NCBI RefSeq assembly: GCF_027484205.1
Contig: NZ_JAIXUB010000015.1
Coordinates: forward strand, 434,001 to 498,000
Length of the DNA: 64,000 nucleotides
Source: Flavobacterium sp.
GTDB lineage: Bacteria; Bacteroidota; Bacteroidia; Flavobacteriales; Flavobacteriaceae
Direction: 5' to 3'
The notes beneath the pieces are model-generated. The model saw only the letters and a program-made list of their open reading frames with translations, was not told the origin of the DNA and did not search any database. A program made the translations under genes and the position numbers. Shown here piece after piece: positions 52,745-61,607 of this stretch (positions are counted from its first letter, which is position 1; every line of letters starts with the position of its first letter).

Positions 52745-54487
52745 TTATCTGATTACTAATTTTTTAGTAGCCGTTTTTCCTTCTTCAACAACTTGAACTA
52801 AATAAACACCAGCAGTTAAGTTAGAAACATTAATAGCTGAGTTTGAAGTTGTAACATTTAATACTTGTTTTCCTAAAACATCAAAAACAGTAACTGTTCT
52901 TTCAGCATTTGCATCAGTATTGATGTAGAAAACACCATTATTAACTGGGTTTGGAGTAATAGTTAAACCTGCAATTGAGAACGATTGATTAGCTAATGTA
53001 AAGTTAGGTGTAGTAGTAATTCTTAATTCATCAATTGTCATTGCTGGTGTAGCAGTAGCTGAATCTTGTCTTAAGATAAAATTAGCTAAACTTGTAAGAG
53101 CCGTTGTTGGTGTAACAGCAACTGATGGAGAAGCACTTCCGCCTATTGTAGGATTTTCGTATAAAGCTAAAACATTGTTAGCAAAATCATAAGCTAAAAC
53201 TAAATATTGAGTTGTTCCTACATTGTATAAATTTGATGACCAAACGATGTCAGCAGTTGCAGTTGTTGGGCTGATTCCGTATTGAAATTGAGTCCCATTA
53301 GTTTTAAACCAAATTCTTGCAGTAGAAAATGCATTTGTAGAATTTGACAAAACAGCAAAATAAGTAGAACCTGTTGTACTTACACCTGTTAAATCAGTAA
53401 CACTTATTAAAAATGAAGTAAATAAATTATCTGCAGTTGTGTTTGTAAAAGGTAATAAAGTATCACTTCCTGTTCCTACAAATGCTATAGAATTACCTGT
53501 TGACGTTATTCCTGTGTAATTTAAGTTACCAGCAACAGCAAGTATTTCATCAGAACCTACAGAAGTATTTTTCCACATTTGAGATGTATTTAATGCTGTT
53601 CCTGCTGTGTAATTGAAAGGTTCAGTTACAGGTAAAGTTAACGCTTCAATACAGCTATCAGGACTTGTGAATGTGAATGAAAAACTACACGTTGGACTAG
53701 AACTTACTGTAACAGTATTTGTCCCTAATGTACTCTCACTAACAGTGATGATAATATTTCCTGCTGCAGTCGTTGTTGGATTGTCTCCACTTACAGTTCC
53801 CACAGTAGTAATTGTATATGTTGCATTACCAGCTCCAGTATATGGAATTGTAACAGTAAAGTTGTCTATAGCAGAAGTAGAAGTAACACATGCTATAACA
53901 GGTGTACCTAAAGATAAAGTACAAGAAGAATCTACGTTTGCTATTTTAACATCATCAACTCTCATTCCACCACTAGTAACTGGAGCAGTAAATCTTAATT
54001 GTAAAGTAGCTGATGCCGGAATTTGACCTCCAGAAATAGTAACTAAATTCCAGTTTGCATTTGTGTTGTTAGTAAAAGTAAGTGGAGTCCAAACAGTACC
54101 ATCAGTAGAAACTTCAACCACCATTTGTGCAGTAGTTGTGGTTGTTAAATATCCAAATGATAATTGTAAATTTGATGACGTATAAGCACTTGTGTTTAAT
54201 CCTGCAATTTGAAAAAATTGAGATCCAGCAGCAGCAAAGAAAACATTTCCACTTCCAGAGACACCAGTATATCCAGTTGATGCAGCCGATGTTCTCATCA
54301 TATTAGCGCCACTTGTTCCTGTGTAAACAATTGGCGAGCCATTTTGGAAAGTTGCAGGTGCTGTTCCTGTAGAATAAGTTGCTACAGCTGTGTTCCCTGA
54401 AGGTGTTCCCATGTTTTCAGAATAAATTGTTTGTCCAAAAGACAAAAAATTTACTGCTAAAAATAATAAAGAGTAAAGTTTTTTCAT
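52745..54487 (-). CDS. Large secreted protein with T9SS type A sorting domain
   Basis: This 580-residue protein has a signal peptide (LYSLLFLAVNFLSFGQ) and two Thr/Ser/Gly-rich beta-sandwich regions. The first (residues ~20-190) includes GMRVDDVKIANVDSSC as in choice-of-anchor or MAM-like domains. The C-terminal sorting domain runs from ITPNPVNNGVFYINTD to GVYLVQVVEEGKTATKKLVIR. It should be exported by T9SS; the substrate or ligand is unknown. ATG 54487 is chosen; a -7 box TACCTTTG is at 54512-54519 and a 17-A tract lies just above it. Confidence 0.85.
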   Translation of the reverse strand: MKKLYSLLFLAVNFLSFGQTIYSENMGTPSGNTAVATYSTGTAPATFQNGSPIVYTGTSGANMMRTSAASTGYTGVSGSGNVFFAAAGSQFFQIAGLNTSAYTSSNLQLSFGYLTTTTTAQMVVEVSTDGTVWTPLTFTNNTNANWNLVTISGGQIPASATLQLRFTAPVTSGGMRVDDVKIANVDSSCTLSLGTPVIACVTSTSAIDNFTVTIPYTGAGNATYTITTVGTVSGDNPTTTAAGNIIITVSESTLGTNTVTVSSSPTCSFSFTFTSPDSCIEALTLPVTEPFNYTAGTALNTSQMWKNTSVGSDEILAVAGNLNYTGITSTGNSIAFVGTGSDTLLPFTNTTADNLFTSFLISVTDLTGVSTTGSTYFAVLSNSTNAFSTARIWFKTNGTQFQYGISPTTATADIVWSSNLYNVGTTQYLVLAYDFANNVLALYENPTIGGSASPSVAVTPTTALTSLANFILRQDSATATPAMTIDELRITTTPNFTLANQSFSIAGLTITPNPVNNGVFYINTDANAERTVTVFDVLGKQVLNVTTSNSAINVSNLTAGVYLVQVVEEGKTATKKLVIR

Positions 54488-54511
54488 TTTTTTAAATTTA
54501 ATTTTATGCCA

Positions 54512-54519
54512 CAAAGGTA
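54512..54519 (-). promoter_or_regulatory. -7 box TACCTTTG for the T9SS cargo gene
   Basis: Minus-strand TAnnTTTG match 24 bp before the ATG. The A17 tract (54545-54561) begins 25 bp upstream of it. Confidence 0.55.
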
Positions 54520-54544
54520 GGTACAAATTTTAAATTTAAAAATT

Positions 54545-54583
54545 AAAAAAAAAAAAAAAAAGTTAAATCTTTTGGATTTAACT
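54545..54583 (-). terminator. Terminator with a 17-base homopolymer
   Basis: AGTTAAATC (54561-54569) pairs with GATTTAACT (54575-54583). On the minus strand it is followed by a run of 17 T (54545-54561). It ends the small sorting-domain gene. Confidence 0.75.
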
Positions 54584-54917
54584 ATCTGACTATTAGTTTT
54601 CTGGTAGCACTTGCGTCACCTTCTTCTATTTTAATGATATAAACACCGGGAGAAAGAGAAGAAATATTTAATTCACGTGAAGTTAAAAGCGTTTGAAGCA
54701 CTTTTTTACCTAACACGTCAAAAATAGTGATTTGCTTATCTTCGTTGTTTTTTGTAGTAATAAAAATTTTACCTGTACTCACAGGATTTGGATAAAAACT
54801 CAACCCTTCAATAGCATTTTCCTGTGCTCTTGAAGCAGATTTACCTTCTTGAGCCAACGCGCTTGTCGTTGAAAGGCAAATGAAAAATAAGATTATATAA
54901 AGGTAATTTTTTGTCAT
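54582..54917 (-). CDS. Stand-alone T9SS type A sorting-domain protein
   Basis: This 111-residue protein consists of a signal peptide (YLYIILFFICLSTTSALAQ), a linker of about 12 residues and a complete type A sorting domain (LSFYPNPVSTGKIFITT, ITIFDVLGKKVLQT, PGVYIIKIEEGDASATRKLIVR). Its last residues closely match the next gene's tail. With no passenger domain it might be a T9SS accessory or signalling protein, or a remnant of a larger cargo. The start at 54917 is supported by a TTG-18-TATATTTG promoter at 54937-54965. Confidence 0.8.
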   Translation of the reverse strand: MTKNYLYIILFFICLSTTSALAQEGKSASRAQENAIEGLSFYPNPVSTGKIFITTKNNEDKQITIFDVLGKKVLQTLLTSRELNISSLSPGVYIIKIEEGDASATRKLIVR

Positions 54918-54936
54918 GAGTTCAATTTGGTTAAAG

Positions 54937-54965
54937 CAAATATATAAATAACTTTTCAAATACAA
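54937..54965 (-). promoter_or_regulatory. Promoter TTG-18-TATATTTG of the stand-alone sorting-domain gene
   Basis: Minus strand: TTG at 54963-54965, an 18-bp spacer, TATATTTG at 54937-54944. Confidence 0.6.
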
Positions 54966-55099
54966 TGCCAAAATTCAAAAATTTAACATCTAATATTATT
55001 TTTACATCTATTAGTTATTAGATAATGTTAAATTTTATAATTTTCCGTTTAATGTTACCAAATTGTTAAGAAAAAGTTTTTTTATTGTAAATTAATTTA

Positions 55100-55107
55100 T
55101 ACATTTG
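55100..55107 (+). promoter_or_regulatory. -7 box TACATTTG for the MORN protein
   Basis: TAnnTTTG match 24 bp before the ATG at 55131. Confidence 0.5.
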
Positions 55108-55130
55108 TTTCAACATTAAAGATATGAATT

Positions 55131-55475
55131 ATGAAAAAGCTAATTTTAATTGCAGTATTAATGATTTTTGGATTGGGTTTTAGTCAAAGTAACAATCCTG
55201 TTTTAGAAGTTGAAGGTCAGTTAGTAAAAGCAACTTATTTTCATGAAAATGGAAAAGTTCAACAAGTTGGATATTTCAGAGATGGTAAATTGGATGGAAA
55301 ATGGGTGTCTTATGATGTTGATGGTTCTGTGAAAACTATTGCTGAATATAAAGAAGGACAAAAAGCTGGGAAATGGTTGTATTTCTCTGATAGTGTTTGC
55401 ACAAGTGAAGTTGATTTTTCTAACAATCAAATTTTGGCGGTTAGAACTATAAATGCTATTGCAGGTAAAAATTAA
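55131..55475 (+). CDS. Secreted MORN-repeat protein
   Basis: This 114-residue protein has a signal peptide (LILIAVLMIFGLGFSQ) followed by three MORN_2-type units (YFHENGKVQQVGYFRDGKLDGKW, YDVDGSVKTIAEYKEGQKAGKW, YFSDSVCTSEVDF). Such small secreted proteins are frequent in Flavobacteria and their role is unknown. It is divergent from the stand-alone sorting-domain gene, and a strong terminator follows. Confidence 0.82.
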   Translation: MKKLILIAVLMIFGLGFSQSNNPVLEVEGQLVKATYFHENGKVQQVGYFRDGKLDGKWVSYDVDGSVKTIAEYKEGQKAGKWLYFSDSVCTSEVDFSNNQILAVRTINAIAGKN

Positions 55476-55493
55476 TTCAAACTTTTATAAAAC

Positions 55494-55525
55494 AAAAAAG
55501 CTCATCAGTTATGATGAGCTTTTTT
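55494..55525. terminator. Bidirectional terminator
   Basis: AAAAAAGCTCATCA pairs with TGATGAGCTTTTTT, 14 bp with a GTTA loop, between convergent genes. Confidence 0.92.
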
Positions 55526-55542
55526 TATGAAAATTGTTTTTA

Positions 55543-56727
55543 TTATAAACCTGTTGTCCAACCTGTTGCCCAAGATGGTGTTGATGCACCATTTCCTGCT
55601 CCAGTTGCTGTTGTTGTTTCTGCTGCTATACTAGATACATCTGTTGTAGTTCCAGCTGTGTTTTTACCTTTAGTTTTTGAAGCAACATCACTGTAAGTTA
55701 CATTTGAAGCTTTTAAAGTTAATGCTGTAACAGCAGCAATACACTCGTCATGTTCTACATTGAAACCAGCTTTCCAAGCACTTAAATGTAGGTTTGTGAA
55801 AATTGCTTTTGTTCCTCTTCTCAATTTTAATCCATCATTCTCAGCATAAACTACTGCGTCTGCTGTACTTCCTGGTCCAACTAAAGTTAGGTTAGAAATT
55901 GTTGGGTTAGAAATTGGTGTGTTAGTGAATCCAAATTCATAGTTGTCAGCTTCAACGCCTCTGTTACCTTTTCCGAAAGCTAATTTTCCATACCAGTTTG
56001 TGTTTGTACCGTTCCATCCTTCAGTCCAGTCAAATTGATCATCTTCATTTCCGTATGAAACTAAGTTAGAAGTATTCACTGTTCCTCCAAAAAATTCAAA
56101 ACCATCATCAGAACCATGGAAACATTGAACATATTCGAAAATAGTTCCAGAACCTACACCAAATAACGAAGCACCATTAAATTCTTTAGTAGCACTAAAG
56201 TTAGCGCCTGTATACTCTAATCTTAAATATCTGATAGAACCAGAATTATCGTTCGAAATTGTTCCTCCGTATGTTAAATCTGCAACTTCAGACTGAGCTG
56301 TTGATGTTCCACCACTAACTGTATTTATTGGAGCTTTTCCACAAATTACTAATCCACCCCAATTTCCTGGAGTTGGAGTAGCAGCACCACTTGTCATAAC
56401 AACTGGATTTGATGCTGTACCATTAACAAATATTTTACCACCTTGCGCTACAGCTATGTATGATGATGTTCCACCTGTTGCTTTTATTAAAGTTCCTGCA
56501 GGAATTGTTAGAGTAGCACCATCTCTGATTACTAAAGCTCCAGTTAAATTATAAACTGTACCTGCATTAAGAATTACTTCTCCGTCATTAATATTTCCTT
56601 GAAAGTTAGCTGGATCAACAACAAATGTTGAAGATGAACCACCATCGTCTTCAGTTGTTGAACAGCTGTAAAAAATAGCACTAGCTAAAGTTAATAATCC
56701 AAATAATTTTACAATTGAATTTTTCAT
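55543..56727 (-). CDS. Predicted parallel beta-helix surface lipoprotein
   Basis: This 394-residue protein has a lipoprotein signal (LFGLLTLASAIFYSC) and an acidic DDGG after the Cys. The body has Gly/Asn/Thr-rich repeating strands (GNWGGLVICGKAPIN, IRYLRLEYTGANF, DDGFEFFGGTVNTSN, YAENDGLKLRRGTK) as in right-handed beta-helix proteins. It follows the TonB receptor on the same strand, suggesting it is the surface partner for ligand capture, although a terminator lies between. The ligand is unknown. Only a near-match -7 box was seen. Confidence 0.65.
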   Translation of the reverse strand: MKNSIVKLFGLLTLASAIFYSCSTTEDDGGSSSTFVVDPANFQGNINDGEVILNAGTVYNLTGALVIRDGATLTIPAGTLIKATGGTSSYIAVAQGGKIFVNGTASNPVVMTSGAATPTPGNWGGLVICGKAPINTVSGGTSTAQSEVADLTYGGTISNDNSGSIRYLRLEYTGANFSATKEFNGASLFGVGSGTIFEYVQCFHGSDDGFEFFGGTVNTSNLVSYGNEDDQFDWTEGWNGTNTNWYGKLAFGKGNRGVEADNYEFGFTNTPISNPTISNLTLVGPGSTADAVVYAENDGLKLRRGTKAIFTNLHLSAWKAGFNVEHDECIAAVTALTLKASNVTYSDVASKTKGKNTAGTTTDVSSIAAETTTATGAGNGASTPSWATGWTTGL

Positions 56728-56865
56728 TTTAATTGATTTTTTTAATAGTTATTTTGTTTTTACAAATGTCTACTTTGTATTTTCTAATTAGGTTATCTTA
56801 GTGTGAATGTTTGTTTAAGAAAACTCTAACTCTATATTAATTTAATGTTTGTAATTCGTTAAAAT

Positions 56866-56898
56866 AAAAAGAGAGCTTTGTATTTAAGCTCTCTTTTT
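56866..56898. terminator. Terminator between TonB receptor and beta-helix lipoprotein genes
   Basis: AAAAAGAGAGCTT pairs with AAGCTCTCTTTTT, 13 bp with a 7-nt loop. Confidence 0.9.
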
Positions 56899-56903
56899 TT
56901 GTT

Positions 56904-59654
56904 TTAAAATTGATAGTTTATATTCAAACTCAAATTCATTCCTTTTTTATAGGCAAGAACGGTTACATCTCCATTATCATTTTCTTGAACTCTATTGATG
57001 GATGGATTTAGAAGATTTTTTGCAACAAAACCTAATCCTAAACTTTTGTTTAATTTAACTTTTGTAATAAAATCTAATGAACCAAATGCTTTGTCAACCT
57101 GGTTTCCTCTTCCGTTAGTTCCGATTGAGTAAACTCTATCTGAAAATTGTGTGTATGCAATTGTTGAAGTCAAATTACTTTCTTTATTGTTCCATTCTTT
57201 TAGGAAAGAAATATCTGCGTTTAACAATAAATCAGATGCTCCAGTTAGTTTACTTTCTTTATTTGTAAAGGAAACATTATAATCTGTTTCTCTAATAACT
57301 TTAGTTGAGTTAAGTTCTTGATTACTGTATAAATAAGATGCATTAATTCCTGCAGAAAGTTTTTTAGAATTTCCTTCTTTTACATTGAAAAGTAATTTTC
57401 TAAATTCAACTTCAGCTCCTGCAACATAACCAAAATCTCCTGTATTAATGTAAGACACATCATTTGTTGAAGATACAATGGTAACTTCATTGATTGGATT
57501 TTGAATGTATTTTCCGAATCCTGTAACCGAAATTACTTCTTCGCTTTTTGGAAACATTTCCCATTTTAAATCAAAATTATAATCATCTGACTCGTATAAA
57601 TTTGGATTTCCAATTTTTGTTTCATTAACTTCTTCATAAATAAATAATGCTCTTTCTTTGAATTGTGGCAAAGTATAAGTTTTGCTAAAACCAAATCGCA
57701 AGTTTTGCTTTTTATTTAATTCATATTTCATTATTAAACTAGGTAAAAAAGCTAACTTGATTAATTCATCCTTATCACCAATTGGATCTAAAGAAGTATT
57801 CCAATTCACTTTTTGCAATAAATATTCTGCTCTTAATCCTAAAACAGTTGTTAGTTTTTTAAATTTATATTCTGTGTTCAAAAAACCTCCACTTACCAAT
57901 AAATCACCTTTGTAAAATTGAGGTTTTAAAGCATTTGGCGCTGAAAAATCACCTCTAAAAGTTGAGATCTCAAAGAAATCGTTTGTGTAGTTTTGTTGAT
58001 TAAAAAATAAATCTAAATTGTTAATGTCTACAACATCTGCTAAATGTGAATTATTAGATTTGAAGTTAAACTGGGTTGCTTCAAAGTCTCTCTTCTTTAT
58101 TTTAGCTGAATAACCTGCAGTAAATTTCCCTTTAAAATCGCCTTCTTCATTCTTGTTAAATTTATAATCTACAGATAAATTTGTTGCGACTTCAGTTTCT
58201 TTTAATTCTTGAAAATATCTATGATTATTTGAAGCTGATTGCGATAGTAAAACATAATCTCCAGAATTATTATTTAATATATTTTGAGTTCTATCTGGTT
58301 GGCTACCAGTAATAGAATTTAGAGAAACTGCCCAATTAAATTTAGAACGTTCAGATAATTTATGATCACCTAATAATTGATTGATCCACAAAGTATTTTT
58401 ATCATATTTATTTCTTCTAATAAAACCATTATTGTCCTCTGCACCATCAACAAAATATCCTGTGAATTCTTCTTTCGATTGAGTTGAGGTATTTATGAAA
58501 ACGCTATTAAAATTAATCTTGTGATTAGAGTTCATTTTATAACCAATATTTGCCATTCCAGTTGTATTGGTTCCAAAGCTCATGTTAGTGAATTTTTCGA
58601 AATCTTTATTGATTACACCTGTACCGTTGATACTTTTTACACTTCCATCAGTGATTGAATTTACTTCATTTCCATAGCTTATTGTTCCAAAAACATTCAA
58701 TTTTCCAGATGAACCAACGTTAAATGTTTCTCCACCAGAAATACCTATAGAACTTGCTACAGGACTTTTGCTTTCAAGTTGTAATGTATTGAAGTTATAT
58801 TCTGTCAAGCCATTACTTGGAATCGAAGGATTGCTGAAACCAAAACTGTTATATCCTTTTTGTAAGTTAAAATCATTTTCATTAACCGCATTTGTATTGA
58901 TTTTACTTCCAATTTCTAATTTTAAAAATCCTTTTCCTTTAAAATCTTTGGATACAATATCAACATTTCCTCCTGCGAAATCTCCAAATAATTTACTGCT
59001 ATATACTTTGTCAATTGAAACATATTCAACAATATCCGTTGAAAAAATTTCAAGATTAAGATTTTTCTTTTCAGGATCATTTGAAGGAATTGGCAAACCG
59101 TTCATTGTTGTCGAATTATATCTATCACCTAAACCTCTTACAAATATATTTCCGCTGCCTTCTTGTTTAGTAATTCCTGTTGTTTTTGTTACAGCAGTTG
59201 CAACATCACTAACTCCTTTTCTTGATAATTCTTGTGCGCCAATACTTTGTTTGATATCAACTGCATTTTTCTGTTCAGTTAATAAGGCACTTTCTTTTTC
59301 CTTGCTTGAAGAAGCTTTTTGAATCACAACATCTTCAATTTTATATCCTGCTGCTCCTAACGCTCTGTTTACTTCAATAGTTTCATCAGCTTTTACAGTT
59401 ACAGCAACTTCTACATTTTCATATCCAATAAAACTAAATTGAATAATATGATTTCCAGCTACAACACTTATCTTGTATTTTCCGTTTTCATCAGTTGTTA
59501 CTCCTATATTAGTTCCTTTAATTTTTGCATTGGCAAATGGAAGTGGAGCATTATTCATATCTTTGTCTGTAAGTACTCCAGTTATGACACCTTTATTTTG
59601 AGCTAATCCAGATAAACTAAATAAAATTGATAAAATAAGTAATTTGAATTTCAT
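56904..59654 (-). CDS. TonB-dependent receptor with carboxypeptidase-like regulatory domain
   Basis: This 916-residue outer-membrane protein has a signal peptide, a CarboxypepD_reg-like domain (GVITGVLTDKDMNNAPLPFANAKIKG, about residues 20-100), a plug (SIGAQELSRKGVSDVATAV, NIFVRGLGDRYNSTTMNG, ~135-245) and a long beta-barrel ending in SLNINYQF with C-terminal Phe. It imports a ligand using TonB energy. Pairing with a beta-helix lipoprotein rather than SusD, and divergence from a PhoB/PhoR-like pair, hint at a regulated nutrient, perhaps phosphate-linked; this is inference. Confidence 0.9.
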   Translation of the reverse strand: MKFKLLILSILFSLSGLAQNKGVITGVLTDKDMNNAPLPFANAKIKGTNIGVTTDENGKYKISVVAGNHIIQFSFIGYENVEVAVTVKADETIEVNRALGAAGYKIEDVVIQKASSSKEKESALLTEQKNAVDIKQSIGAQELSRKGVSDVATAVTKTTGITKQEGSGNIFVRGLGDRYNSTTMNGLPIPSNDPEKKNLNLEIFSTDIVEYVSIDKVYSSKLFGDFAGGNVDIVSKDFKGKGFLKLEIGSKINTNAVNENDFNLQKGYNSFGFSNPSIPSNGLTEYNFNTLQLESKSPVASSIGISGGETFNVGSSGKLNVFGTISYGNEVNSITDGSVKSINGTGVINKDFEKFTNMSFGTNTTGMANIGYKMNSNHKINFNSVFINTSTQSKEEFTGYFVDGAEDNNGFIRRNKYDKNTLWINQLLGDHKLSERSKFNWAVSLNSITGSQPDRTQNILNNNSGDYVLLSQSASNNHRYFQELKETEVATNLSVDYKFNKNEEGDFKGKFTAGYSAKIKKRDFEATQFNFKSNNSHLADVVDINNLDLFFNQQNYTNDFFEISTFRGDFSAPNALKPQFYKGDLLVSGGFLNTEYKFKKLTTVLGLRAEYLLQKVNWNTSLDPIGDKDELIKLAFLPSLIMKYELNKKQNLRFGFSKTYTLPQFKERALFIYEEVNETKIGNPNLYESDDYNFDLKWEMFPKSEEVISVTGFGKYIQNPINEVTIVSSTNDVSYINTGDFGYVAGAEVEFRKLLFNVKEGNSKKLSAGINASYLYSNQELNSTKVIRETDYNVSFTNKESKLTGASDLLLNADISFLKEWNNKESNLTSTIAYTQFSDRVYSIGTNGRGNQVDKAFGSLDFITKVKLNKSLGLGFVAKNLLNPSINRVQENDNGDVTVLAYKKGMNLSLNINYQF

Positions 59655-59852
59655 TATTTCCTAATTGTTAAATTTTGATGCAAAGAACGATACACTTTGT
59701 AAAGTTGAAGTTACTTGCATTTTATCATTAGGTTTTGTAATTATTATCTAAATGTTAACAAATTAAATTACCGTTAACTCATTTTTAATAAGATTTTTTT
59801 GTGGATAAAATACTATATTTACAATCGCAAAACAACATAATTTTTTTGCATC
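59655..59852. other. Divergent control region of TonB receptor and PhoB-like regulator
   Basis: About 200 bp. GTTAAC occurs at 59754-59759 and 59773-59778, 19 bp apart. TATATTTA (one mismatch to the -7 consensus) lies near 59815. No ORF. Confidence 0.45.
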
Positions 59853-60536
59853 ATGAAGAAAAAAGACATAAAGATTTTATTGGTTGATGATGAACAAGAT
59901 ATCCTAGAAATTGTAGGTTATAACTTGTCACAAGAAGGATATAAAATTGTTACAGCTGCTAATGGTAAAGAGGCCATAGCTATGGCTAAAAAAGAGCGTC
60001 CACAGCTAATTATTATGGATGTAATGATGCCTGAAATGGATGGTATGGAAGCTTGTGAAAATATTCGTAAAATTCCTGAACTTAGTAATGTTATTATAAC
60101 TTTTTTAACTGCAAGAAGTGAAGACTACTCTCAAGTTGCAGGGTTTGATGCTGGTGCGGATGATTATATTGCAAAACCCATCAAACCAAAACTACTAGTA
60201 AGTAAAGTCAAAGCTTTACTAAGACGATTGAAAGATGAAACTTCTTCTAGTGAAAATCTAAATGTAGGTGGAATTGAAATCAATAGAGAAGAGTATAAAA
60301 TCATAATGGAAGGTAGAGAAGTTGTGCTTCCAAGAAAAGAATTTGAATTATTTTATTTACTAGCTTCAAAACCTGGAAAAGTTTTTAAACGTGAAGAAAT
60401 ACTTGACAAAGTTTGGGGTAATGAAGTAATTGTTGGAGGAAGAACTATTGATGTTCATATTAGAAAACTTCGTGAAAAAATAGGAGAAGACTTATTTAAA
60501 ACCATTAAAGGTGTTGGATACAAGTTTGAAGTTTAA
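59853..60536 (+). CDS. OmpR/PhoB-family response regulator
   Basis: This 227-residue regulator has a receiver domain with VDDEQD at 11-16, phospho-acceptor Asp56 in LIIMDVMMP and Lys in YIAKPIKP. A winged-helix DNA-binding domain follows (residues ~130-225; LPRKEFELFYLLASKPGKVFKREEIL, GGRTIDVHIRKLREKIG). The kinase follows after 30 bp. The target genes are unknown; the divergent TonB receptor is the obvious candidate. Confidence 0.93.
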   Translation: MKKKDIKILLVDDEQDILEIVGYNLSQEGYKIVTAANGKEAIAMAKKERPQLIIMDVMMPEMDGMEACENIRKIPELSNVIITFLTARSEDYSQVAGFDAGADDYIAKPIKPKLLVSKVKALLRRLKDETSSSENLNVGGIEINREEYKIIMEGREVVLPRKEFELFYLLASKPGKVFKREEILDKVWGNEVIVGGRTIDVHIRKLREKIGEDLFKTIKGVGYKFEV

Positions 60537-60540
60537 GTAC

Positions 60541-60548
60541 TATATTTG
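60541..60548 (+). promoter_or_regulatory. -7 box TATATTTG between regulator and kinase
   Basis: TAnnTTTG match 18 bp before the kinase ATG. It may give the kinase transcription independent of the regulator gene. Confidence 0.45.
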
Positions 60549-60566
60549 TGTAATTGAACTTTCAAA

Positions 60567-61607
60567 ATGGGATTAAACTTCAAAAAAACATACACTTTCG
60601 CCGTAATATCAACATTATATATTACACTTTTTTCAACTAGTTTGGTTGCCATATTATTGTTTTTATTTGCTACATTTTCTTGGCAGTTTTGCCTTTTTTT
60701 TGCAATTTCAGTAGGCTTTTTTTCTTTTTTTGTACTACAATATCGTGTGGAACATTTTATTTATCGTCGTGTAAAAAAGATTTACGATGATGTTTCTTTA
60801 TTAGATTCGACAACACTGCGAAGTCAATCCATTACTACAGATATGGCAACGCTTACTAAAGAAGTTAAAAAGTTTGCCACTGATAAAAAATTAGAAATAG
60901 AAAACCTAAAAGTTAGGGAAGAATACAGAAGAGAATTTATGGGAAATGTTTCTCATGAATTAAAAACACCACTTTTTACCGTTCAAGGTTATATTTCTAC
61001 ATTAGTTGAAGGCGTAAGAGATAAAGACCAACGAAAAAAGTATCTTGAAAGAGCAGAAAAAGGAGTAGAAAGACTAATTTATATAGTTGAAGATTTAGAC
61101 ATGATTTCTAAATTAGAAATGGGTGATTTGAATTTAGAATTTTCAGAATTCAACATTATAGAGTTAATTCAAAATGTGTTTGATTTATTAGAAATGAGTG
61201 CTGATAAAAAGAACATTATTTTAATGTTTGATAGAAAATATAACAAACCAATAAATGTTTTCGCTGATCAAGAGAAAATCCAACAAGTGCTTACAAATCT
61301 AATTGTAAATTCCATTAAATATGGAAAAGAAAATGGTACAACAGAGGTTACTATTGAAGATTTAGTTAAAAATAAAATTATTGTTCGAATTAGAGACAAT
61401 GGCGAAGGTATTGAACAACAACATATTTCTCGTCTATTTGAACGCTTTTATAGAGTTGACAAAAGTGGAGCACGAAGTGAAGGCGGTTCAGGATTAGGAC
61501 TTTCAATTGTAAAACATATCATTGAAGGTCATGATGAAAAAATCTATATTGAAAGTGAATATGGAAAAGGATCGGAATTCTCATTCACACTCGAAAAGAA
61601 GCAATAA
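60567..61607 (+). CDS. Sensor histidine kinase (PhoR-like)
   Basis: This 346-residue kinase has two adjacent membrane helices (about 9-34 and 38-58) with almost no periplasmic loop. A linker, HisKA with phospho-acceptor His130 in FMGNVSHELKTPLFT, and an HATPase with N (NLIVNSIKYG), G1 (IRDNGEGI) and G2 (GGSGLGLSIV) boxes follow. The missing sensor loop suggests it senses in the membrane or through partners, as PhoR does. Its last 27 bp overlap the convergent glycosyltransferase gene. Confidence 0.93.
   Translation: MGLNFKKTYTFAVISTLYITLFSTSLVAILLFLFATFSWQFCLFFAISVGFFSFFVLQYRVEHFIYRRVKKIYDDVSLLDSTTLRSQSITTDMATLTKEVKKFATDKKLEIENLKVREEYRREFMGNVSHELKTPLFTVQGYISTLVEGVRDKDQRKKYLERAEKGVERLIYIVEDLDMISKLEMGDLNLEFSEFNIIELIQNVFDLLEMSADKKNIILMFDRKYNKPINVFADQEKIQQVLTNLIVNSIKYGKENGTTEVTIEDLVKNKIIVRIRDNGEGIEQQHISRLFERFYRVDKSGARSEGGSGLGLSIVKHIIEGHDEKIYIESEYGKGSEFSFTLEKKQ

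Noticed and set aside
53613..54026. 137-codon plus-strand frame inside the T9SS cargo gene
   Set aside because: It is antisense to a Thr/Val-rich repeat region, and such composition makes open antisense frames likely.
58768..59322. 184-codon plus-strand frame inside the TonB receptor gene
   Set aside because: It is antisense to a well-conserved plug domain and has no family features.
59754..59778. Pho box from the two GTTAAC copies
   Set aside because: The spacing is 19 bp rather than 11 or 22, and both are AT-rich palindromes likely by chance.
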